Of a stretch of DNA of 64,000 nucleotides, positions 23,077-33,550 are shown piece after piece. Position 1 is the first letter of the stretch. Each line of letters opens with the position of its first letter. The notes below the pieces were generated by a model. The model saw nothing but the letters and a program-made list of their open reading frames with translations, was not told where the DNA came from and made no database searches. The DNA is from Costus lasius (Eukaryota > Streptophyta > Magnoliopsida > Zingiberales > Costaceae), in assembly GCA_027563935.2 (NCBI GenBank), contig JANVAS020000231.1:17440001-17504000 (forward strand). The letters run 5' to 3'. A program made the translations under genes and the position numbers.

Positions 23077-24380
23077 CTAATGGTTGAGAAATCTCAAACC
23101 CATATTATTACAGTGCTTCTCATGCTTCTGCTGCGCCAGAGGATTAGTAAGCGGGTCAGCTAGATTGTCATCTGTATGAACCTTGCAGATTTTGATCTCG
23201 CCACGATTAATGATCTCCCGGATCAAGTGAAACCATCTCTGTATGTGCTTGGACTTCTGGTGTGACCGTGGTTCCTTTGCTTGAGCTATAGCTCCAGTGT
23301 TATCATAGAAGATAACCAATGGATCTGCACTCGAAGGAACAACACCAAGTTCCTGAACGAACTTACGAATCCAGACTGCCTCCTTGGATGCTTCCGAGGC
23401 TGCAACATACTCGGCTTCTGTTGTGGAATTAGCAACAATTGACTGTTTGAAACTTTTCCACACCACTGCTCCTCCATTCAAGCTAAAAACATAGCCTGAT
23501 TGCGATCGGAAATCATCCTGGTCAGATTGGAACGAAGCGTCAGTATATCCTTCAATACTGAGGTCTTCCTGACCTCCATAAATAAAGAACATATCTTTGG
23601 TCCTCCGAAGATATTTCAAAATGTTCTTGACTGCAATCCAGTGTGCCTTACCTGGATTACTTTGGAATCGACTGGTTACGCTTAACCCGTAAGCGACGTC
23701 TGGGCGAGTACACAACATCGCATACATAATGGACCCAATAGCCGAAGCATAAGGCGTATTGTCCATTTCATCTTTCTCAGTCTGTGTTTGTGGAAACTGA
23801 CTCTTTGAAAGATTCAGACCATGTCTGACTGGAAGATATCCTCTTTTAGAATTCTCTAAATGAAATCTCTCCAGGACTTTATCGATGTAAGTACTCTGGC
23901 ACAGCCCGAGAAGCCTCTTAGATCTATCTCTGTAGATCTTCACACCTAATACATAGGCTGCTTCTCCTAAATCTTTCATCTGGAAACATTTTCTTAACCA
24001 TGCTTTGACAGCATGCAGTTCAGGAATATCGTTTCCAATGATCAAGATATCATCGACGTAGAGGACTAGGAAAGTAATCACGCTCCCACTAAACCTCTTA
24101 TATACACACGGGTCATCTTCATTCTTGATGAAACCAAACTTACAGATTGATTCATCAAAATGAATATTCCAGCTTCGCGATGCTTGTTTAAGTCCATAAA
24201 TGGACTTCTTTAATTTGCATATTTTATGACGATCTGATGGATCAGTGAAACCTTCAGGTTGTGTCATGTACACATCCTGTTCTAGAGTTCCATTAAGGAA
24301 AGCGGTCTTCACATCCATTTGCCATATCTCATAATCATAATATGCAGCTATCGCGAGAATAATCCGAATAGACTTGAACA
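23077..24380 (-). pseudogene. A2 pol, RT to RNase H part
   Basis: Downstream half of A2 pol after the A3 insertion. It starts in MFKSIRIILAIAAYYDYE and runs open to MGLRFLNH. It contains QMDVKTAFLNG (RT motif A Asp), LYVDDILI (RT active site), GYTDASFQSDQDDFR, STTEAEYVA and YDNTGA (RNase H; the usual FCDN is FYDN). No stop lies in this part, so the A3 insertion and the two upstream stops are what disable it. Bases 24376-24380 are one copy of the GAACA target duplication. Confidence 0.92.
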
Positions 24381-26104
24381 TGTTGGGGTATGCCCTTAAG
24401 GCTAATGTTTGAGGCCTTTGGGATTGTAACAGTATCATGTAATAAACTTTTGTGTTTATAAAGGCATGGTTATTATTCAGGTTGTTACCTTGTCTGCAGT
24501 AATAAGTGTACTACTGAATAATGTCTCAAAGCTGTTCAGCTTGGCTGACAGGCTATATGTCCTTAGTCGAGATATCTTGGTGAACATGAGACAGCCTTGA
24601 TATGATTGAGACTAATATGTGTTCTAATCTTATAGGATGCTTCGAGCATGGAATAAGATGTAGACTCATGGGTACATTGGATGTACTGGATAGACCCTAC
24701 TGGGATATTCCATTGCTTGTCACAATGTGAATAATCCTTGTTTGCATCAAGTGGCACATGTCCTTTGACTTGAGATCACTTGTGTTTCTAAATGATGAAT
24801 GTCATTATTTTGAGGTAGTTCGATATCATTTGAAAGATAATGGTTATAGACTATCTTGGATAATGATCATGAGTCAGGTTAGGATACTAGTGATAGATAA
24901 AGGATTGCCGTCTCCTTGTGGAAGGAGTGTGGTGTTCTAAAGGGGCCCCCCTTATATGAGATGATTGAGAAAGTGTATGGCCATACCCAGATGACTATGT
25001 TCATCTGATCTAATCATGCTCATCATATTGGAGCTACAAGTTTGACACACTTGTCCAATAAGAACATCCAGTGGCAAAGGAAACATGTATGCCTTGTGAA
25101 ATGATTCACACTTGTGCTGTGGTTTGGGTGTAGTCTTGGAAGACTCTTTCCTTTATATCGGGAGACAGTGATGTGTTGCTAGATACCCCTCACTGATTGT
25201 GATAACGTGAGTTATCGTTACCGACATTTAAAGGAAACCCTTAGGGTCGCACAATTTGATGATATGGCTTACTTAAGTCAGATCGTGTGGACTGAATTGT
25301 TTTAGTTTAGTTAAAAGGAGATTAGACTCTGATTGTAAGTGAGATCTGATCTGATCATGTTTGATTGATTAGGGCTTCAGATCGGTAAGCTTAGATCGAG
25401 AGTATGGATGCTAGATCGAAGAGATCAAGAGCATCAAGAGATGAACGGTTAGATCTTGAACCGTTTGGTTCATAGAGATCTAGACCATGGCTTGGGCTGG
25501 TTTAATTTGGGTTTTTGAACCGAATTGAGTTGAACCTAATCGGCTTGAACCGGTTCACATGGGTGAACGTATGGTTCAAGGTTTAAAGGCATCTTTGGCG
25601 GTTTTTCTTCAAGTGGTCGCATGGCTTGATAACCTTCCATATTTGGAAGTGTAACGCCATGACTTGAATGAAAAAAAAAAAAACTTCAACGCAATTTGCC
25701 AATTACTCTCTTGTCTCCTTCATTCAACGAAGAGAGGACTCTTGGACAAGGTAGCTCTCGGCCAAGCACATCTCATCATCAACACACGACAAGGAACTTT
25801 GGGGAGATCTCTTGCTAGCACAAGGAAGATCCTAAAGGGTAGCCATCTCTCATCTAGTGTGTGTTTTCTTTGGAGGAGTGCTTACTTGCCCTCTTGCTTC
25901 CAAGCCGCCACCCTTTATCATGGCTATGGTAAAAGATCTCAAACTTGATCTTTGCAATACATATAAAGTTGATCATATATATGTGTTCATGCAAACGATT
26001 TTATTGAAACCCTAGAAGAGTACATTTTCCGCATGCTCTAGGGTTCGCCCCCCTCTTGAAAGGGGTTTTATCTGCCTGCGCTCCCCCTTGAAGGGGACAC
26101 TTCA
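24381..26104 (+). repeat. A3 5' LTR
   Basis: Starts TGTTGGGGTATGCCC, ends GGACACTTCA. It holds the palindrome GTATGGCCATAC near 24976, a TATA-like CATATTTGG (25639-25647), then about 250 nt without ATG, then ATGGCTATG and a GT donor at 25929. Two CCCCT/AGGGG-type hairpins stand near the LTR end, one at 26084-26096. Confidence 0.93.
26084..26096 (+). promoter_or_regulatory. U5-end hairpin of A3
   Basis: CCCCTTGAAGGGG lies 8 bases before the LTR end and next to the primer site. Other copies have the same stem with different loops: A4 CCCCTCTTGAAAGGGG, A2 CCCCTCGTGGTAGGGG, A1 CCCTTGCTTAAGGG. Stem kept and loop varied suggests a structure needed in RNA or for end recognition. Confidence 0.5.
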
Positions 26105-26106
26105 AT

Positions 26107-26118
26107 TGGTATCAGAGC
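26107..26118 (+). promoter_or_regulatory. Primer binding site of A3 (initiator tRNA-Met)
   Basis: TGGTATCAGAGC two bases after the LTR end; complementary to the 3' end of plant initiator tRNA-Met. Confidence 0.92.
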
Positions 26119-27386
26119 AGGTTATGCATGAATCTTATGATTGCTTTAGTGATCCATGTTTGCGCCATTGTTGTAGATCTATCATCACCATGAATACATG
26201 CTAGTCACTAGATGTTGGCGCATGATTGATATCACATGTTTGCGCTAATGGATAGATCTAATGTCAACATGCGAAACTACATGTTATTACTTGTATGATT
26301 CTTGGCGCATGTTTCTTGATGGCGCTTGTTGAATGTCTTTGTAAAATTCATTACATCTTGCGCGCCTCACTAGATCTAAGTGGCGCCTACTATAAACCCT
26401 TAGATGGGTTGATGGGGTTGAAGTCACCTCTAAGTTAGATCCAATAGTCTGATCAGACCATCTGACAGCCTAGATGGATCGACCAGATGGCACCTGTGCG
26501 CAAGCACGAGGTGGCCATAGGTCGATTGCATCTTAGGCGTGTAGCGAGGTCTGGTTGAGACAACTCAGTGAACACACATGAGTTAGGCCCGGGGTCACAC
26601 CCGCTTGCCAGAACTCATGAGGGTTGTTCAGCCCTTGGCACATGCATGGTTGACCATTAGGTCAACTCGAGTCAGTTAGGACTTGGTGCATGCAAGGGCA
26701 GTGGATCTGACTAGTTGGATGAGTGGATCCCTATCAATGGACCATTGTAAGGTTGTAGGGCTTATAAGAAAATTAAAATTGATGCCAATGGGGTTTTAAA
26801 AAATTTTATTTTCTTTGTAATGGATCACATGTTGATTGAATGATGCCATGATGCTTGTTTATTTAATCTTATGTGGATTGCCCTAATGTGTGCTGTGCTG
26901 GGGCCTGCGTGCCTGGAATTAAACTTGTAAATTAATTTGTATTGTGATCTGCAAATCACATTCGTAATTAATTGATTGTATAATTGACCTGTGAGTCAAA
27001 CTTGTCTAGATAGATCAAATTGTATTTGATTAGACAAGAGCACAAAGGCACACATCCTAGAGGGGCATTCAGCTGGTGGCGCACCTGAGGTGCTCTTGGC
27101 GCTAGGGCCCTGGGTTGGACCAGATGAGATGCAAAAGTCCCAAGAAGAGCAAGTGAAGACTTAAGTATCTTAAGGTCTTACTTAGGCTTTGGGCTTTTAC
27201 CACATAAGATCCATGCTTTCTTTTTAATGCTTATATAATTAGAACTGCATGAGTTTATCTTCTGCTATCACCATAGGAATTGCATGATAGTGAAGAAGAT
27301 AAAAGGACCGTTAAAATCCAACGCTAACATATCAAGCTCGTAAGCCTTCTGACGCGAAACCTCACTGTTCTGATTATCGTTGGAGC

Positions 27387-27412
27387 CGTGTTGTACCCAC
27401 TTAGTGGGCACG
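27387..27412 (+). ncRNA. Leader hairpin 1 of A3
   Basis: Outer stem CGTG/CACG, bulge TTGTA, inner stem CCCAC/GTGGG, loop TTA. Same as in A1, A2 and A4 except for one loop base (TCA there), as expected for a real stem. Confidence 0.6.
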
Positions 27413-27591
27413 TCCATCTATCTTCAGACGGTGCGGGATTTCACCTGCGTGTTACAGAGAAGGGATTTATTGCTTCTCGTTGCTCAGCATAGCACGTGGT
27501 GGTCCAGGGAGTAGGTCGGGTCAGCTTGACCATGTAGGCTACATATGTGGCGCATATGGTAGCGCATGGAGGCAGCCATCTGTGGGATCAG

Positions 27592-27625
27592 AGACTGTGT
27601 TGTACCAACTCAGTTGGCACAGTCT
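27592..27625 (+). ncRNA. Leader hairpin 2 of A3
   Basis: Outer stem AGACTGTG/CACAGTCT, bulge TTGTA, inner stem CCAAC/GTTGG, loop TCA. It is about 200 nt after hairpin 1. The two share layout and bulge but differ by paired changes in the inner stem. Confidence 0.6.
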
Positions 27626-27925
27626 GCTGGATTGCCCAGATGAAGGGGAATCGCACGGGTTGGCGATTGGCTGGGACAGCCTACCAGAAATTAGTGCTTG
27701 TCTTCTCTGTGCATCTTATCTCGCCTGAGCGGGACGCGGAGACCAAGTATGAAATCTGGATCCCATCTCACTAAAAGAGTGTTACTCTTTCGGACTGTTT
27801 ACTGGATTTTTCAGTCAGACAAAATAGTGAGAAAAGAATCTTTCTTAAGTCCTGGATTGATTCTGAACATTGATACTGACCTTGCTGTTCTTGCATTGTT
27901 GTAGATTCCTGCAGCAACGAACACC

Positions 27926-30900
27926 ATGAGCTTCAATGTGCGATCCCTACTGGAAAGGGAGAAGTTTGCTGGGCCGAACTTCTCTGACTGGTTCGGACAC
28001 CTTAAGATCGTTCTTAAGGCAGAGAGGAAACTGTATGTCCTCGAGACGGCAGTGCCGCCTCAACCCGTTGCGAACGCCGCAAGGGCGGTTCGTGAAGCCT
28101 ATGAAAAGCATGTCAATGATAGCATTGATGTCGCTTGCCTGATGCTAGCGTCTATGACGCCACCGCTGCAGCGTCAGCATGAGGATATGTCGGCTATAGA
28201 GATTATAGCGAACCTCAAGATGCTGTATGCTGCACAGGCGAGGACAGAACGCTATAATCTGACAAAGCTCTTCTTTCAGAGCAAACTGGCTGAAGGGAGC
28301 CCAGTTGGAGCTCACGTGCTCAAGATGATTGGGCACAAGGAGGCTCTAGAGAAACTGGGGCATACCATTAACCAGGAGCTTGCTGTAGACATAATTCTGC
28401 AGTCTCTCCCGCCCTCTTTCGATGCGTTCATCATTAACTTTAATATGAACAAAATCGATTGTACTCCGGCAGAGCTGCTGAATATGCTCTTGACTACTGA
28501 GGAAACTCTGAAGGGAAAGCCTTCAACCTCTATCTTGATGGTTCCTTCAAGGAACAAGAAGAAGGGGAAGAAGGGCAAGGCCCCTGTCAAGAACTACAGT
28601 AAGGCTCTGAAACAGAAGGTGAAGCGGTCCAAGGACAACAGGTGTTTCCACTGTGGCCAGCTGGGTCACTGGAAAAAGGACTGTAAAGCGCTCCAAGGAG
28701 ACAAGAGGGGAAGCATCGCTTCTGGCTCAGGTATATACGTGACGGAAGTCATGGTTTCATCTTCTTCTATTTCATGGGTGTTGGACACTGCATGTGGAGT
28801 TCACATTTGTTCAAATGTACAGGAACTCAAGAGAAGAAGGCAGGTGGGACAGCATGAGGTAGACCTACGCGTTGGAAACGGGGCACGGGTTGCTGCTGTT
28901 GCTGTAGGAGACTATTTCATTTCTTTACCATCTGGACTTGTATTGGAACTAAACAGTTGTTATTTTGTTCCCAGTATAACTAAAAATATTATCTCCATTC
29001 CTGCTCTTGTCAGGAAAGGATTTGCCTTTGAATGCAACATTTCAAAGTGTGTTTTATCTTATGGTAATATTGTTTATGCTACTGGTTCAATTAACAATGG
29101 GTTATACATGTTGGACATGGAAAGTTCTATACATAACATTGATAATAAGAAAGCCAAGAATGCTGATGACAGCACCTTGCTATGGCATAGTCGTTTAGGC
29201 CATATAAACGAGAAACGCATTAAGCGGTTGCATGATCATGGACTGCTGGGATCATTCTCCTATGAGGAGATTGATACATGCAAAGCTTGTTTGATGGGTA
29301 AAATGACGAAGTCACCTTTTCTTAATAAAGGTCAAAGGGCTTCAGGTTTACTTGACCTCATACACAGTGATGTGTGTGGGCCATTTAGTAAACATGCTAG
29401 AGGTGGCTATCAGTACTTCATTACCTTTACTGATGATTTCAGTAGGTATGGGTATGTCTATTTAATGAGACATAAAAGTGAATCTTTTGACAAGTTCAAA
29501 GAGTTCAAGAATGAAGTACAAAATCAGCTAGGCCGAAATATCAAGGCACTTCGCTCAGATTGAGGTGGAGAATACCTAAGTCATGCGTTTACTGACTATC
29601 TAAAGGAGTGTGGGATTATCTCACAGCTCACTCCGCCAGGAACACCGCAATGGAATGGTGTGTCCGAGAGGAGAAATAGAACGTTACTTGATATGGTTCG
29701 TTCTATGATGAGTCAGGCTACTCTACCTTACTCCTTTTGGGGTTTTGCACTGGAAACAGCTGCAAAGGTACTAAACCGAGTGCCATCCAAGGCAGTTTCA
29801 AAGACACCATATGAGTTATGGTATGGGAAACAGCCGAGCTTGACATTTATCAGGATCTGGGGTTGCGAGGCTTATGTCAAAAAGCTCGCCTCTGGGAAAC
29901 TGGAGAGCAGATCTGAGAAATGTATATTTGTCGGGTACCCTAAGGAAACTAAGGGTTATTATTTCTACGACCCCAAAGAGAACAAAGTATTTGTTGCTCG
30001 GACGGCCATATTTCTTGAGAAGGAGTTTCTTCTGCAAGAGGCCAGTGGGAGAGAAATAAAACTGGATGAGAATCCAGAGGAAGGACAAAGTTGTCAAGCA
30101 CAGTTGGATGAGCCTGAGCCGGTAGATCAGGTTACTGAACAACCTGAGGCTCAGATATCACGGGAACCGCGAAGATCGGGAAGGATCCGTCGACAGCCTG
30201 AGCGCTATGACGGAGTCTACATCATTGATAATGATGAACCCCTCACTTATGCGGATGCGGTCAGTGGACCGGAGTCAGCTAGATGGCTTGATGCTATGCG
30301 AGCCGAGATGGACTCCATGTCAGATAACCAAGTCTGGGATTTGGTTGATCCGCCTCCGGGAGTAATCCCTATAGGCTGTAAATGGATCTTCAAGAAGAAG
30401 ATTGACATGGATGGTAACGTGGTTACCTATAAAGGCAGGCTAGTTGCGAAAGGTTTCAAACAAATCTACGGGATAGATTATGATGAAACTTTCTCACCTG
30501 TAGCCATGTTTAAGTCTATTCGGATTCTTTTCGCGATAGCTGCATATTACGATTATGAGATCTGGCAGATGTATGTGAAAACAGCTTTCCTTAATGGAAA
30601 TCTGGATGAGGATGTGTATATGACACAACCTGAAGGTTTCACGAATCCATCAGATCGTCATAAAATATGCAAGTTAAAGAAGTCCATTTATGGACTTAAA
30701 CAAGCATCTAGAAGCTGGAATATTCGTTTTGAAGAATCAATCTCTGAGTTTGGTTTCATCAAGAACGAAGATGACCCGTGTGTATATAAGAGGTTTAGTG
30801 GGAGCGTGATTATTTTCCTAGTCCTCTACGTCGATGATATCTTAATCATTGGAAATGATATTCCTGAACTGCATGCTGTTAAAGCATGGTTAGGAAAATG

Positions 30901-31810
30901 TTTCCAAATGAAAGATTTAGGAGAAGTAGCCTATGTACTAGGTGTGAAGATCTACAGAGATAGATCTAAGAGGCTTCTCGGGCTGTGCCAGAGTACTTAC
31001 ATCGATAAAGTCCTGGAAAGATTCCATTTAGAGAATTCTAAACGTGGATATCTTCCAGTCAGACATGGTCTGAATCTTTCGAAGAGTCAGTGTCCACAAA
31101 CACAGACTGAGAAAGATGAAATGGACAATACGCCTTATGCTTCGGCTATTGGGTCCATTATGTATGCGATGTTGTGTACTCGCCCAGACGTCGCTTACGG
31201 GTTAAGCGTGACCAGTCGGTTCCAAAGTAATCCAGGTGTGGCGCACTGGATTGCAGTCAAGAACATTTTAAAATATCTGCGGAGGACCAAAGATATGTTC
31301 TTGATATATGGTGGTCAGGAAGAACTCAGTATTGAAGGATATACTGACGCTTCGTTCCAGTCGGACCAGGATGATTTCCAATCGCAATCAGGCTATGTTT
31401 TTAGCTTGAATGGTGGAGCAGTGGTGTGGAAAAGTTTCAAACAGTCAACTGTTGCTGATTCCACAACAGAAGCCGAGTATGTTGCAGCCTCGGAAGCATC
31501 CAAGGAGGCAGTGTGGATTCGTAAGTTCGTGAGCGAACTTGGTGTTGTTCCTTCGAGTGCAGATCCTTTGGTTATCTTCTGTGATAACACTGGAGCAATC
31601 GCACAAGCAAAGGAACCACGGTCGCACCAGAAGTCCAAGCACATACAGAGACGGTTTCACTTGATCCGGGAGATCATTGATCGTGGCGAGATCAAAATTT
31701 GCAAGGTACATACAGATGACAATCTGGCAGACCCGCTTACCAAGCCTCTGGCGCAGCAGAAGCATGAGAAGCACTGTAATAATATGGGTTTGAGATTTCT
31801 CAACCATTAG
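27926..31810 (+). pseudogene. A3 gag-pol polyprotein with one stop and an inactive RT
   Basis: The frame is 1294 codons, the same length as A4. Domains: Gag about 1-235, CCHC knuckle near 240, protease DTACG near 287, HHCC domain about 421-455, integrase core (Asp 482, Asp 545, Glu 581), RT (YVDD at about 968-971) and RNase H. Codon 546, directly after the second integrase Asp, is TGA in place of CGA (29561-29563). Codon 883 is TAT: the RT motif A Asp in QMDVKTAF is now Tyr, which should abolish polymerisation. Otherwise the frame is clean to 31810. It could have been copied by another element's enzymes, or both changes came after insertion. Confidence 0.93.
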
Positions 31811-31819
31811 ATTAAGTGC

Positions 31820-31830
31820 AAGTGGGAGAT
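31820..31830 (+). promoter_or_regulatory. Polypurine tract of A3
   Basis: AAGTGGGAGAT directly before the 3' LTR at 31831. Confidence 0.85.
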
Positions 31831-33550
31831 TGTTGGGGTATGCCCTTAAGGCTAATGTTTGAGGCCTTTGGGATTGTAACAGTATCATGTAATAAACTTT
31901 TGTGTTTATAAAGGCATGGTTATTATTCAGGTTGTTACCTTGTCTGCAGTAATAAGTGTACTACTGAATAATGTCTCAAAGCTGTTCAGCTAGGCTGACA
32001 GGCTATATGTCCTTAGTCGAGATATCTTGGTGAACATGAGACAGCCTTGATATGATTGAGACTAATATGTGTTCTAATCTTATAGGATGCTTCGAGCATG
32101 GAATAAGATGTAGACTCATGGGTACATTGGATGTACTGGACAGACCCTACTGGGATATTCCATTGTTTGTCACAATGTGAATAATCCTTGTTTGCATCAA
32201 GTGGCACATGTCCTTTGACTTGAGATCACTTGTGTTTCTAAATGATGAATGTCATTATTTTGAGGTAGTTCGATATCATTTGAAAGATAATGGTTATAGA
32301 CTATCTTGGATAATGATCATGAGTCAGGTTAGGATACTAGTGATAGATAAAGGATTGCCGTCTCCTTGTGGAAGGAGTGTGGTGTTCTAAAGGGGCCCCC
32401 CTTATATGAGATGATTGAGAAAGTGTATGGCCATACCCAGATGACTATGTTCATCTGATCTAATCATGCTCATCATATTGGAGCTACAAGTTTGACACAC
32501 TTGTCCAATAAGAACATCCAGTGGCAAAGGAAACATGTATGCCTTGTGAAATGATTCACACTTGTGCTGTGGTTTGGGTGTAGTCTTGGAAGACTCTTTC
32601 CTTTATATCGGGAGATAGTGATGTGTTGCTAGATACCCCTCACTGATTGTGATAACGTGAGTTATCGTTACTGACATTTAAAGGAAACCCTTAGGGTCGC
32701 ACAATTTGATGATATGGCTTACTTAAGTCAGATCGTGTGGACTGAATTGTTTTAGTTCAGTTAAAAGGAGATTAGACTCTGATTGTAAGTGAGATCTGAT
32801 CTGATCATGTTTGATTGATTAGGGCTTCAGATCGGTAAGCTTCGATCGAGAGTATGGATGCTAGATCGAAGAGATCAAGAGCATCAAGAGATGAACAGTT
32901 AGATCTTGAACCGTTTGGTTCATAGAGATCTAGACCATGGCTTGGGCTGGTTTAATTTGGGTTTTTGAACCGAATTGAGTTGAACCTAATCGGCTTGAAC
33001 CGGTTCACATGGGTGAACGTATGGTTCAAGGTTTAAAGGCATCTTGGGCAGTTTTTCTTCAAGTGGTCGCATGGCTTGATAACCTTCCATATTTGGAAGT
33101 GTAACGCCATGACTTGAATGAAAAAAAAACCTCAACGCAATTTGCCAATTACTCTCTTGTCTCCTTCATTCGACGAAGAGAGGACTCTTGGACAAGGTAG
33201 CTCTCGGCCAAGCACATCTCATCATCAACACACGACAAGGAACTTTGGGGAGATCTCTTGCTAGCACAAGGAAGATCCTAAAGGGTAGCCATCTCTCATC
33301 TAGTGTGTGTTTTCTTTGGAGGAGTGCTTACTTGCCCTCTTGCTTCCAAGCCGCCACCCTTTATCATGGCTATGGTAAAAGATCTCAAACTTGATCTTTG
33401 CAATACATATAAAGTTGATCATATATATGTGTTCATGCAAACGATTTTATTGAAACCCTAGAAGAGTACATTTTCCGCATGCTCTAGGGTTCGCCCCCCT
33501 CTTGAAAGGGGTTTTATCTGCCTGCGCTCCCCCTTGAAGGGGACTCTTCA
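31831..33550 (+). repeat. A3 3' LTR
   Basis: 1720 bp, ending GGACTCTTCA and followed by GAACA. The 4-bp length difference from the 5' LTR comes from a run of A near 33121. Short frames (32208-32390, 33188-33394) are chance and are repeated in the 5' LTR. Confidence 0.95.

Larger units (their letters stand above)
25929..27904 (+). other. Candidate 5'-leader intron of A3 (1976 nt)
   Basis: Donor GTAAAA follows ATG GCT ATG (25920-25928). At the far end TACTGAC (27874-27880), a T-rich tract and TTGTAG (ending 27904) form a good plant acceptor. The joined frame reads ATG GCT ATG ATT CCT GCA GCA and continues into gag, whose own ATG is eight codons later at 27926. The TAG of the acceptor is itself an in-frame stop, so unspliced RNA cannot extend gag upstream. 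It removes the primer site and both hairpins. Inferred from sequence. Confidence 0.6.
24381..33550 (+). mobile_element. A3: copia-A retrotransposon nested in A2
   Basis: 9170 bp, plus strand. LTRs are 24381-26104 (1724 bp) and 31831-33550 (1720 bp), with target duplication GAACA at 24376-24380 and 33551-33555. Order: LTR, primer site, leader, gag-pol 27926-31810, purine tract, LTR. About 13 differences between the LTRs by eye. The frame has one stop in integrase and a lost RT catalytic Asp. Because it lies opposite in orientation to A2, same-family sequence faces itself head-on. Confidence 0.95.
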
